NCBI GenBank assembly: GCA_050014835.1
Contig: JBEKCO010000037.1
Location: 1 to 16,247, forward strand
Origin: Bog-793 sp050014835
GTDB taxonomy: Bacteria; Actinomycetota; Acidimicrobiia; Acidimicrobiales; Bog-793
Reading direction: 5' to 3'
DNA length: 16,247 nt
In this document: positions 7,608 to 15,116 of the stretch, piece by piece
Layout: the number at the start of each line of letters is the position of its first letter
How positions within the stretch are numbered: position 1 is the first letter of the stretch
The notes under the pieces: model-generated
Databases searched by the model: none
Told to the model about the DNA's origin: nothing
The model's input: the letters and a program-made list of their open reading frames with translations, nothing else
Program-made: the position numbers and the translations under genes

Positions 7608-8068
7608 CAACGACCCGCAGCATAATTCCAAGAGCCGGCAGACGCCTCGTCCTCGCCCACGAGGATGAGTTCGACACCCAACTCGTCGATCCGCTCGCGT
7701 TCGACCTCTGGAATCGGCGGGCTAGTGATAATCCTATTCAGTACGGTCAATGGCGCGAACTTTGCCATCGAGGCCCGACCGCACTTCGAACCGTCAGCGA
7801 GGAGGGTAACCTCGGCGCCCGCTGCGATCATCGCCCGCTTCACCGCGACCTCCTCGAAGCTCGGGTAGGTCATGCCCGCTTCGGCCGAAAAGCCCTGGGT
7901 CGCAATGAACGTGTGATCGGCCCGCAGGGGCTGCAACGTTGCAACAGCAAGGTCCCCTGTGACACCAAGACCAACGGGACCGGTGGGCCGCAGGACCCTG
8001 ACGTCCTCTACGAACCTGACGACGTCGGGAACTGGTTGCGCGACGTCGAGGTGCTTCGCGCCGAGCAC
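7607..8068 (-). CDS. DeoR/GlpR-type sugar-phosphate sensor domain lacking a visible HTH (probably 5'-truncated)
   Basis: The 153-residue frame matches the C-terminal DeoRC domain: VRVLRPTGPV, LRADHTFIATQGFSAEAGMT, YPSFEEVAVKRAMI, EVTLLADGSKCGRASMAKFA and IDELGVELILV. DeoR regulators have an N-terminal winged HTH of about 55 residues plus the start of the sensor domain; neither is seen here. The listed start is a GTG with no clear ribosome site. The frame stays open upstream to a stop at 8243-8245, and GINRLTKAGFRVERPDDVLGAKHL there may still be part of the sensor domain, but no HTH follows in any minus-strand frame. Its stop overlaps the dhaK start. If intact it would sense a phosphorylated sugar; as seen it should not bind DNA. 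Confidence 0.7.
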   Translation of the reverse strand: MLGAKHLDVAQPVPDVVRFVEDVRVLRPTGPVGLGVTGDLAVATLQPLRADHTFIATQGFSAEAGMTYPSFEEVAVKRAMIAAGAEVTLLADGSKCGRASMAKFAPLTVLNRIITSPPIPEVERERIDELGVELILVGEDEASAGSWNYAAGR

Positions 8069-8293
8069 GTCATCCGGACGCTCGACACGGAAACCGGCCT
8101 TCGTCAGGCGATTGATACCCTGGTGCTCGCCCGTAGGAAAGGCGAATAACCGGCGTCCTCCGGAGCCTCCCCGGGACTGCAGCTCGTCGCGTGTCTTTGC
8201 CGGAAAGGCTCGTCGCCGGGCTCGACTCGTTCCGTGTCCGGGCTAGCGGCTCAGCTCCAACGGCACTGTGCGGCCGTGGCGAAGCGGGCGAGC

Positions 8294-9277
8294 TCACCAG
8301 CGATCGTGGACCTCAGCTGCGATGCGCTCCCAGTAGATTTCTGCGAGCCGCTCGAGGGTGGATGCGTCAAGCGGCCCCAGTTCGCCGGCCGCGGCGTTCT
8401 CACGCGCCTGGTCGGGGTTCTTCGCGCCGGGGATCACGGTCGAAACCGCCGGGTCCGACAGGCAGAAGCGCAGGGCGACATCAGCCATCGACTGACCGGG
8501 CGGCACAAGCGCGCGCAGCTCTTCAACGGCGGCGAGGCCGGTCTGCAGGTCGACGCCCGCGAACGTCTCGCCGACGTCGAACGCCTCGCCGTGCCGGTTG
8601 TAGTTCCGGTGATCGTTCGCCGCGAACTTCGTATCGGGCGACATCTTGCCGGTCAGCAAGCCCGAGGCGAGCGGCACGCGGACGATCACCCCGACGCCGG
8701 CGTCCCGGGCGGCGGCGAGGAACCTCGCGGCCGGGCGCTGGCGGAAAATGTTGTAGATGATCTGCACCGTCGCCACGCCGGGGTAGTCGAGTGCCTTCAG
8801 GGCTTCCTCCACCCTCTCGACGCTGACCCCGTAATGGGCGACCGCACCTCGTGCCACGAGGTCGTCGAGGGCGGCGAACACCTCCGGGTGGTAGTAGAGG
8901 TCGGTCGGGGGGCAGTGCAGCTGGACGAGATCCAGGGTCTCCGTTTCCAAGTTCTCCCGGCTCCGGTCGACCCAGGCGACGAGATTCTCCGGTCGGTAGT
9001 GCTCGACGTGCTGCTCGGGTGCGCGACGCCCGACCTTCGTGGCGACGAAGATCGGCTCGGAGAGCTCCCTGCGTAGCCCGGCCAGCAGGCGCTCGCTGCG
9101 TCCGTCTCCGTAGACGTCGGCGGTGTCGAAGAAGTTCACGCCCGCGGCGGCCGCCGCGCGCAGTGCCGCCCGTGAGGTGTCGTCGTTGGTCTCCCCCCAG
9201 TCCGCGCCGATCGCCCAGCCACCGAAACCGATGACGCTCGCGTCCCACCCTGTCTTTCCCAGCCGACGTTTCTCCAT
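8294..9277 (-). CDS. Aldo/keto reductase
   Basis: This 327-residue protein fits the (beta/alpha)8 NADPH-dependent reductase family. The catalytic tetrad is visible: Asp51 and Tyr56 in NFFDTADVYGDGRSE, Lys81 in FVATKVG and His121 in DLVQLHCPP. The cofactor end has CLSDPAVSTVIPGAKNPDQ. The N terminus MEKRRLGKTGWDASVIGFGG is standard, so the start is placed at 9277 rather than further upstream where the open frame loses similarity. No strong ribosome site is seen. It is transcribed divergently from the YjbQ-like gene, with only 43 bases between the starts. The substrate is unknown; members act on sugars, aldehydes or steroids. Confidence 0.93.
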   Translation of the reverse strand: MEKRRLGKTGWDASVIGFGGWAIGADWGETNDDTSRAALRAAAAAGVNFFDTADVYGDGRSERLLAGLRRELSEPIFVATKVGRRAPEQHVEHYRPENLVAWVDRSRENLETETLDLVQLHCPPTDLYYHPEVFAALDDLVARGAVAHYGVSVERVEEALKALDYPGVATVQIIYNIFRQRPAARFLAAARDAGVGVIVRVPLASGLLTGKMSPDTKFAANDHRNYNRHGEAFDVGETFAGVDLQTGLAAVEELRALVPPGQSMADVALRFCLSDPAVSTVIPGAKNPDQARENAAAGELGPLDASTLERLAEIYWERIAAEVHDRW

Positions 9278-9320
9278 CAACCGGACGTTAGGCCTCCGTG
9301 AAGGGGTAGAAGATGGCGGC
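9278..9320. promoter_or_regulatory. Short divergent promoter region
   Basis: Only 43 bases separate the aldo/keto reductase and YjbQ-like start codons. Both promoters must lie here or inside the opposite gene, or one transcript is leaderless. No clear -10/-35 pair is seen. Confidence 0.3.
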
Positions 9321-9722
9321 ATGGAATCCGAAGAGATCGAGATCGTGAGTGGTTCGGAGGTTGTGACCGAGCTGACCGACCAGCTCGAGCGCTTCTGTCG
9401 TGGACGGGGCGACGGCCTGGTGAACGTCTTCGTGCCACACGCCACGGCAGGCGTCGCGCTCATGGAGACGGGCTCGGGGAGCGAGGCCGATCTCGCCGAG
9501 GCGATTGAGGGCCTCCTGCCGACCACGAGGCCCTACCGGCACCGGCACGGCTCGGTGGGGCACGGGCGCGACCACGTCCTTCCCTGTTTCATCTCGCCCT
9601 CGTTGTCGATCCCGGTGATCGATGGGCGTCCTTCGCTCGGGATCTGGCAGCGCCTCGTCCTCGTCGACACGAATCGGGACAATCCCCGCCGCAAGGTGCG
9701 GTTCAGTTTTTTCTCCGGCTGA
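9321..9722 (+). CDS. YjbQ/UPF0047 family protein
   Basis: At 133 residues it has the normal family length. The family motifs are HATAGVALME (metal or active-site His), the EGLLPTTRPYRH segment with HGSVGHGRDHVLP, ISPSLSIPVIDG, and LGIWQRLVLVDTNRDNPRRKV. The fold is a trimeric single-domain protein. E. coli YjbQ has been linked to weak thiamine phosphate synthase activity, but the true role in this family is not settled. The common TxxLxENE stretch is changed here to GVALMETGSGSE. The start ATG at 9321 follows GAAGGGGTAGAAGATGGCGGC; the first ATG in that stretch is out of frame. Confidence 0.88.
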   Translation: MESEEIEIVSGSEVVTELTDQLERFCRGRGDGLVNVFVPHATAGVALMETGSGSEADLAEAIEGLLPTTRPYRHRHGSVGHGRDHVLPCFISPSLSIPVIDGRPSLGIWQRLVLVDTNRDNPRRKVRFSFFSG

Positions 9723-9731
9723 ATCGCGCAA

Positions 9732-9751
9732 GCCCCAACGCTGTGTGGGGC
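9732..9751 (+). terminator. Hairpin after the YjbQ-like gene
   Basis: GCCCCA (9732-9737) and TGGGGC (9746-9751) form a 6-bp stem with an 8-base loop, 10 bases after the stop codon. There is no U-tract, so termination is likely weak or assisted by Rho. Confidence 0.45.
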
Positions 9752-9872
9752 GGGCGACGTGAGAGGCCGACGCGGACCGGTTGTCGCCGGATACCGCCCA
9801 AGTCTTGGCACCTCTGAACCTCCTGCGGGGTCCGTTCGCGAGCGGCTCCGTCGGCGATCACCGCGAGGTCGA

Positions 9873-9899
9873 CGCTCGGCGGTTATCAGTCACCGAGCG
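9873..9899. terminator. Hairpin downstream of the DUF5666-like gene
   Basis: CGCTCGG (9873-9879) and CCGAGCG (9893-9899) are perfect complements with a 13-base loop. The hairpin lies about 39 bases past the minus-strand stop at 9938. No U-tract is visible, so this is a tentative terminator. Confidence 0.35.
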
Positions 9900-9937
9900 G
9901 GAGGGGGCCGGGCACAACGAGTCACGGATCCTTGAGG

Positions 9938-10555
9938 TCACATTGCCGGCGTTGGCCCGGCGGAGCCGAAGTAGCCGTCTCCCGCGGCGAGGATGACGAC
10001 CTGCGTCGCATTGATCGTCGACCCGCTAGTCGAGCCGAGCACGATGACGTGGGTGCCAGCGGTGACCGCGCTCTTCGATGCCGAGCTCGTTCCCTTGCGG
10101 TAGGTCGTGGAGGACTGCTCGTCCACAGTCAGCTCTTGGCCTGTGTTCGACGTCATCGTGAACTTCGAGGCGGAGACCTTGTCGACGGTGCCAGCCACTC
10201 CGCGTACGCCGGGCCCGATTCTCCCGCCAAAGGGACCGCCACCGGGATTGAGCCGACCTGGCGCCAGCCCGCCGCCGAAGCGACCCGGCACCGTGACGCC
10301 GCTCCGGAACGGCGCCGTGGGCGATGACGACGTCGTGACCAGGGCGACCGACAGTCCGACGACGGCGCCCGCCAGCACGCCGGCGACCACCCAACCGGTC
10401 GCTCGGTTGGCGAGCAGGCGCTCGGACCTGCGTGTGCCTGATCCGTTCGGGGGCGTGGGCTCGACAACTTTGCTGCCCGGCTGGGGTCCGGCTCCTTGCG
10501 GGATCTGTTCGAGCGGCATGGTCGGCTCGGGGGACGGTTGCCCGTGCTCGTTCAT
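9938..10555 (-). CDS. Membrane-anchored protein with a DUF5666-like domain
   Basis: This 205-residue protein starts with a proline-rich cytoplasmic stretch (1-50), one transmembrane helix at about 54-74 (WVVAGVLAGAVVGLSVALV), a Gly/Pro/Arg-rich linker (84-117) and a small beta-rich domain (118-196). The domain pattern GTVDKVSASKFTMTSNTGQ, then a Val/Thr-rich strand, VTAGTHVIVLGS, and TINATQVVIL resembles DUF5666, which is found in exported actinobacterial proteins of unknown role. The N-in, C-out orientation is inferred from the arginine cluster before the helix. The ATG at 10555 is preceded by GGGAGG 10 bases upstream. No function can be assigned. Confidence 0.75.
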   Translation of the reverse strand: MNEHGQPSPEPTMPLEQIPQGAGPQPGSKVVEPTPPNGSGTRRSERLLANRATGWVVAGVLAGAVVGLSVALVTTSSSPTAPFRSGVTVPGRFGGGLAPGRLNPGGGPFGGRIGPGVRGVAGTVDKVSASKFTMTSNTGQELTVDEQSSTTYRKGTSSASKSAVTAGTHVIVLGSTSGSTINATQVVILAAGDGYFGSAGPTPAM

Positions 10556-10826
10556 CGTCGTTGGGCCTCCCTGCGGCGTCCTGCTCGTGAAGTTTGCCGC
10601 CGTTGTCTGTGAATACCCTGATGGCTTCTCGCGGGGATCCCGTCAAACGGCGCGGTGTCGGATTTCGGGCGAGGGCCCCCGTGTGGTCATCTCCTCTCGA
10701 CCGAATGACCGCGACTCGTGCCGAGGCGCCCGCGTGGCAATTGCCCGCCGAATCCGGTGGCGCCGAACAAGAGCGAGGATCCCGGGGGTCGAGCGTGCCT
10801 TGCAGGATTGACGCGCCCGGAACCGC

Positions 10827-11246
10827 TCAAACCGCCCCGGTCTTCACGGCCTCCACCTCGAGCCGCACCATTCTCACGTGGGCGTTGCCACCTTCGTCCA
10901 GGGGATTCCTGGCGAGGTAGGCGTCGAGGACGTCCTCGACAAGCTCGGGCCGCATCTCGGCGGGCACCCGCTCGAGGTAGGGCATCCAGGTCGTGCGTAG
11001 CCAGCCGGCGAGGCCCTGGCGGCCGCGTCGCAGGATCTCGTCCTCGGTGAGGCCCAACATCTCGCAGGCGGCTCGGTTCGCCGCGAGGATCCGACCGTCG
11101 GGGATGGTCACCACGACGCCGTCCATACTGAACCGGAAGATCGCCTCGAGGTCGGCGGCGCTGAGCTGACGGCTCTCTGACGTGAGGCGCGTGGATTCCT
11201 CAAGCCCCGTCCGATCTCGTCTCGGCGCCGCCAGTCGCCTTGCCAT
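10827..11246 (-). pseudogene. Chimera: PAS domain N terminus joined to a SAM-methyltransferase C terminus
   Basis: The frame has two unrelated halves. Residues 30-77 are a PAS domain start: AIFRFSMDGVVVTIPDGRIL, then ANRAACEMLGLTEDEILRRG. Such PAS domains usually continue RRGREGLVDPDD. Here it switches at about residue 78 to GLAGWLRTTWMPYLERVP, then VEDVLDAYLARNPLDEGG and HVRMVRLEVEAVK, the C terminus of Tam-like class I methyltransferases. The methyltransferase SAM-binding core is absent, as is the rest of the PAS fold. The join (near 11010-11016) falls in the shared GL codons, suggesting a deletion between two genes. The start ATG at 11246 lacks a strong ribosome site. The product is unlikely to be functional, though it is still open and ends normally. 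Confidence 0.7.
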
Positions 11247-11285
11247 CGCCCCATCCGCGCACTCAGGAAGTGGTCGGTGTCGACC

Positions 11286-11315
11286 GAGGGACCAGGGTTC
11301 TGAACCGGGGTCCTC
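11286..11315. promoter_or_regulatory. Near-perfect palindrome between the PLD and PAS genes
   Basis: The two arms are GAGGGACCAGGGTTC and GAACCGGGGTCCTC, around a central T. They match at 12 of 14 positions with one bulge. It lies in the 182-base gap between the phospholipase D-like stop (11429) and the PAS chimera start (11246), so it may be a terminator hairpin for the former or an operator for the latter. No U-tract is present. Confidence 0.35.
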
Positions 11316-11428
11316 GCGGGTCGTCGGACTTCGAACCCGGTCAGGCCAGCCGGACCCGGAGCCCGGACCGACCGGCGATGCCGCGGCAGTTGCGCGTGCT
11401 GCGCCGGTCGGGCCCACCCGATCTCCCT

Positions 11429-12427
11429 CTACCGCCAGGGCTCTCCGCCGGCGGCGTCGGAGGCGACGAGGCGCGCGAGCGTCCCGACGACGCCTGGGCG
11501 GGACGTCACGATGCCGAGCTCGCGATTGAAAACGAGCGAGGCCACCGAGAAGTTCTCCGATCCGACGAAGGCGCGTTCGTCCGCCGACCCGGCGTCGACG
11601 ACGACGACCTTGGCGTGGATGAAGAGGGCGGACGGCGTGTCCGGGTAGGTGCGAACCTCGACGCCGGCTTGGCCCAGCTCGTCGAGGGCACCGTCCCACT
11701 CGGAGTCCGCGGTCATGACGACGACGACGTGCACGCCCCGGCCTGCTGCGGCGGCGAGCGCCGCGGTGACGTCGGCGTCGCCCATCTCCTCGTTCTCGAC
11801 GTCGACCGAGACCCGGGCCGAATCGATGAGCCCTACGAGAGCTTCCTCGGACCCCGGGCTCCAGAGCAGGTCCGCGCCGGTGGGGGCCGTTCCCGCGCCC
11901 CCGTCGGACCAGTCGGCGTCGAAGGTGGACTCGATCGCGGCCACGTCGGCGGGCTGGGTGTCGACGACGACCACGTCGCGGGTGTCCGCGTAGTAGCGGG
12001 CAGTGAAGTTCATCGTCATGACGAGTGCGGTCGCCTCATCGATGACGGCCGCCTTCTCGTGGTCGAGGTCGAATCGTGCCGGTGCCCAGCGCACGGTGAC
12101 GTGGTGGGCGGCGAGGTAGGAGAAGGCGGTCGAGTTCTCGCTGCCGACGTAGGACTTGTCGAGGATCACCCGGACCCGGACGCCGCGGGCGGCGTCGGCC
12201 GACAGGATCGACTCGACGACCGGGTCCTCGAGCTCGTAGACCTCGAGGTCCACGCTGTGGCGGGCGGCGCGCAGGTACTGGTCGATCGGCCCCATGCCCG
12301 CCTGCGGCTCGACGAAGAGTTGCAGCGTGCCGGTTCCCCCCGGCTCGACCCTGACGCGGGGCCCGACGGCGACGAACCCGGCGACGACGACGGCGAGGAC
12401 CGCCGCGCAACGGCTGATCGTCCTCAT
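11429..12427 (-). CDS. Secreted phospholipase D-like protein
   Basis: This 332-residue protein has two HKD motifs, the PLD-superfamily signature: His123-Glu-Lys125 to Asp130 (HEKAAVID) and His271-Ala-Lys273 to Asp278 (HAKVVVVD). Both are complete and followed by the usual MNF and GSENFS segments, so the two-lobed active site is likely intact. Residues 1-22 (RTISRCAAVLAVVVAGFVA core) look like a signal peptide or N-terminal anchor, which places it outside the membrane. The family cleaves or transfers phosphodiesters of lipids or nucleic acids; the substrate is unknown. The start at 12427 is clear: AAGGAGG is 8 bases upstream. It is divergent from the marR-efflux operon. Confidence 0.92.
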   Translation of the reverse strand: MRTISRCAAVLAVVVAGFVAVGPRVRVEPGGTGTLQLFVEPQAGMGPIDQYLRAARHSVDLEVYELEDPVVESILSADAARGVRVRVILDKSYVGSENSTAFSYLAAHHVTVRWAPARFDLDHEKAAVIDEATALVMTMNFTARYYADTRDVVVVDTQPADVAAIESTFDADWSDGGAGTAPTGADLLWSPGSEEALVGLIDSARVSVDVENEEMGDADVTAALAAAAGRGVHVVVVMTADSEWDGALDELGQAGVEVRTYPDTPSALFIHAKVVVVDAGSADERAFVGSENFSVASLVFNRELGIVTSRPGVVGTLARLVASDAAGGEPWR

Positions 12428-12492
12428 CGGCCCGCCTCCTTGGAAGTGAACGGGATCACTATTGCCTCGCGCTCGCTCGCCGCGCCCGGGGC

Positions 12493-12510
12493 CCACCCTT
12501 CACCGGGTGG
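12493..12510. other. Hairpin in the divergent PLD-marR region
   Basis: CCACCC (12493-12498) and GGGTGG (12505-12510) are perfect complements with a 6-base loop. It lies upstream of both divergent genes and may structure the leader of the PLD transcript. No function is evident. Confidence 0.25.
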
Positions 12511-12589
12511 CGAGTGGGCCGACCGACCCGCTCACCCGGGCCGAAGGACCCTTTCTCGGGGATCTGTGACGGAATGTCGCGAATCGGTG

Positions 12590-12625
12590 CTTTTGGTATC
12601 TAATATCACTGGTAATGATCGATTC
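12590..12625 (+). promoter_or_regulatory. AT-rich candidate promoter/operator for the marR-MFS operon
   Basis: In very G/C-rich surroundings this short block is AT-rich and holds TAATAT (12601-12606), which fits a -10 element. It also has two TGGTA copies 16 bases apart (12594-12598 and 12610-12614). MarR regulators often repress their own operon at such a site. No good -35 is seen, so this is inference. Confidence 0.4.
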
Positions 12626-12684
12626 GGGCCTCTGGCCGACCCGCGGGCGGACTGATCGCACGTCGTCCGCCGGTGCGTGACGGG

Positions 12685-13233
12685 ATGCCGATGGGACGAC
12701 TCGGGACGGGCGTGTTGCGCCGGCCGTCGGCGTCGACGTATCTCCTGTCGGGGCGGTTGCGCGTTTCGATGATCCGCCTTAGCCGCCAGATTCGCCGCCG
12801 AGACCCCTCGGACCTCACGATCGCCAAGCTCTCCGCGCTCGCCACGGTGGTGCAGTCGGGACCGTTGAGCGTCGGCCAGCTCGCCGAGATCGAGGGTTTG
12901 CCCTCGCCGGCGGCGACGCGTCTCGCCGACAAGCTCGAGGAGGCGGGTCTCATCACGCGGCGGGCGAATCCGGAGGACCGGAGGGGGATCATCCTCGTCG
13001 CCACCGCCGCGGGTGCCGAGCTCCTCGACAGGCGCGACCGGATCGGGACGGCCTGGCTCGCCGGGCGTCTCGACGCGCTCAGCGAATCGGACCGCCGGGC
13101 GCTCGAGCGCGCCGTCGCCGTCATCGAGACGCTCGCCGCCGAACGCGCCCCCGAGGCGCCGAAGTTGACGACGCAACTGACGGCCAGTGACACGGGCGGC
13201 CGAGGCCGCCCGCTGAAGGGAGTAGACCGGTGA
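12685..13233 (+). CDS. MarR-family transcriptional regulator
   Basis: At about 182 residues, it has the MarR winged-helix domain in the middle: LTIAKLSALATVVQSGPLSV, GQLAEIEGLPSPAATRLADK (recognition helix), LEEAGLITRRANPEDRRGI (wing with the DRR motif) and IILVATAAGAELL. Flanking helices form the dimer interface. It probably binds the AT-rich upstream site and is released by a drug-like ligand. Its stop overlaps the start of the efflux gene by four bases, so the two are co-translated and probably co-regulated. The start is uncertain: GTG 12673, ATG 12685 or ATG 12691; none has a clear ribosome site. Confidence 0.9.
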   Translation: MPMGRLGTGVLRRPSASTYLLSGRLRVSMIRLSRQIRRRDPSDLTIAKLSALATVVQSGPLSVGQLAEIEGLPSPAATRLADKLEEAGLITRRANPEDRRGIILVATAAGAELLDRRDRIGTAWLAGRLDALSESDRRALERAVAVIETLAAERAPEAPKLTTQLTASDTGGRGRPLKGVDR

Positions 13234-15029
13234 CGGCAACAACGTCGGCGAAACCACCGATCGTCGGACCGCGTTACAAGTGGGTGGTCCTCTCGAACAC
13301 GACCGTCGGCGTGCTGCTGGCGACGACGAACGCCACGAGCCTGATGATCGCCCTGCCGGTCATCTTCCGGGGCATCCACCTCGACCCGCTCGTCGGCGCG
13401 AACTTCCCGTACCTGCTCTGGATCCTGATGGGCTACATGCTCGTGATGGCCGCTGTCGTGGTGACCGTCGGCCGCATCGGCGACATCTTCGGCCGGGTGA
13501 AGATGTACAACCTCGGCTTCGCCTGGTTCACGCTCGGAGCGATCCTGCTCTCGCTCGTGTGGAGCACCGGTTCGGACGGGGCCCTGGAGCTCATCATCCT
13601 GCGGATGTTCCAGGCGATCGGCGGGGCGCTCCTCATGGCGAACTCGGCCGCCATCATCACCGACGCCTTTCCGGCCGAACAGCTGGGCTTCGCGTTGGGC
13701 ACGAACATGGTCGCCGCGATTCTCGGCTCATTCCTCGGCATCATCGTCGGCGGTCTGCTTTCCCAGGTGGGCTGGCGCTGGGTGTTCCTCGCCAACGTCC
13801 CGATCGGGGTCTTCGGCACTATCTGGGCGTATCTCAAGCTGAAAGAGATCGGGATCCGCATCCCCGCCCGGATCGACTGGCTGGGCAACATCGCCTTCGC
13901 GGGTGGCCTCGCCATGGTGCTGACCGGCTTCACCTATGCCATCAAGCCCTACGGCCACTCACTGACGGGATGGGGCGACCCGTTCGTTTTGGAGATGATC
14001 TTCGGGGGCCTCGCGCTCCTCGGGTTGTTCCTCTATATCGAGACAAAGGTGGAGGCGCCGCTTTTCCGGCTGTCGCTCTTCCGGATCCGGGCGTTCTCCG
14101 CCGGCAACGCGGCCGGGTTCTTGGGCTCGGTCGGCCGGGGCGGCTTCCAGTTCATGCTGATGATCTGGTTCCAGGGCATCTGGCTGCCCGAGCACGGCTA
14201 CAACTTCACCGTCACGCCGCTGTGGGCTGGGATCTACATGATGCCGTTCATGATTGGCTTCGTCGTTTCGGGACCGCTGTCCGGGCGACTGTCGGACCGC
14301 TACGGGGCGCGGCCGTTCGCCACGGCGGGGATGTTGCTGTCGGGCGCGATGTACGGCGTGATGATCCTTTTCCCGGCGAACTTCTCGTACTGGCCGTTCG
14401 CCGCCGTCATGTTCACGACCGGGATCGGGGGCGGGTTGTTCGCCGCGCCGAACACCTCGTCGATCATGAACTCGGTGCCGGCCCGCCACCGGGGCGCCGC
14501 CTCGGGCATGCGCGTGACGCTCGCCAACTCCGGCCTGCCGCTTTCGATGGGGCTTTTCTTCACGCTGCTCATCCTCGGTCTCAACAGCTCGGTGCCCCAC
14601 GCCCTGCTCGTGGGACTGACCGCCCACGGGGTCCCGGCGGGCGTCGCGGCGAAGCTCGCCAAGGCGCCGCCGCTCGGGTACCTGTTCGCGGCCTTCCTCG
14701 GATACAACCCGTTGAAGATGCTCCTCGGACCGAAGGTACTCGCCCATCTCGGAGCGGGGCAGGCGAAGCTCATCACCAGCCGGGAGTTCTTCCCCCAGCT
14801 GATCGGCCCGCCTTTCAAGCACGCCCTCACGGTGATCCTCGTCTTCGCCGTCGTGATGAGCGTCATCGCCGCGATCGCCTCGGCGATGCGGGGCGAGAAG
14901 TACATCCACGAGGACGAGGAATCGAGGGCCCAGAAGGCCCGCCTCGGCCACCACCATCTCCTCCGCCACCACGAGGTCGAGGGCGACGGGGACGGTCACG
15001 TCGCCGAGGAGGTGCCGACGCCGGCCTAG
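13230..15029 (+). CDS. MFS drug efflux transporter, DHA2 (14-TM) type
   Basis: This 599-residue inner-membrane protein has about 14 hydrophobic helices. Visible motifs are GRIGDIFGRVKMYNLGF (motif A), LRMFQAIGGALLMANSAAII (motif B), and GSFLGIIVGGLLSQVGWRWV with FLANVPIG (motif C region). These define proton-driven DHA2 exporters of antibiotics and dyes. The GTG start (13230) lies within the marR stop region with GAAGGGAG about 7 bases upstream. After the last helix there is a charged, His-rich cytoplasmic tail (LGHHHLLRHHEVEGDGDGH), unusual for the family, which might bind metal. A long loop lies between late helices (SVPHALLVGLTAHG to LITSREF). Confidence 0.93.
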   Translation: MTATTSAKPPIVGPRYKWVVLSNTTVGVLLATTNATSLMIALPVIFRGIHLDPLVGANFPYLLWILMGYMLVMAAVVVTVGRIGDIFGRVKMYNLGFAWFTLGAILLSLVWSTGSDGALELIILRMFQAIGGALLMANSAAIITDAFPAEQLGFALGTNMVAAILGSFLGIIVGGLLSQVGWRWVFLANVPIGVFGTIWAYLKLKEIGIRIPARIDWLGNIAFAGGLAMVLTGFTYAIKPYGHSLTGWGDPFVLEMIFGGLALLGLFLYIETKVEAPLFRLSLFRIRAFSAGNAAGFLGSVGRGGFQFMLMIWFQGIWLPEHGYNFTVTPLWAGIYMMPFMIGFVVSGPLSGRLSDRYGARPFATAGMLLSGAMYGVMILFPANFSYWPFAAVMFTTGIGGGLFAAPNTSSIMNSVPARHRGAASGMRVTLANSGLPLSMGLFFTLLILGLNSSVPHALLVGLTAHGVPAGVAAKLAKAPPLGYLFAAFLGYNPLKMLLGPKVLAHLGAGQAKLITSREFFPQLIGPPFKHALTVILVFAVVMSVIAAIASAMRGEKYIHEDEESRAQKARLGHHHLLRHHEVEGDGDGHVAEEVPTPA

Positions 15030-15032
15030 CAC

Positions 15033-15055
15033 CGCCGCCCTTCGTCGGGGCGGCG
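15033..15055. terminator. Hairpin between convergent genes
   Basis: CGCCGCCC (15033-15040) and GGGCGGCG (15048-15055) form a perfect 8-bp stem with a 7-base loop, four bases after the efflux stop. It lies between convergent genes and may serve both strands. No U-tract is present. Confidence 0.5.
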
Positions 15056-15116
15056 ACCGGTCGCGACAACGGAGCCGGCAGATCGCACGCCGACCGGGAG
15101 TCGCCTCGCGGCGGTC

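Noticed and set aside
7913..8149. Plus-strand frame ending LRAEHVIRTLDTETGLRQAIDTLVLARRKGE
   Set aside because: It looks protein-like, but it lies opposite the DeoR-type sensor frame, which has clear family motifs; G/C-rich codon bias makes such shadows common.
11240..12655. Plus-strand frame of 471 codons
   Set aside because: It is antisense to the PLD-like gene, which has both HKD motifs, a signal peptide and an AAGGAGG ribosome site.
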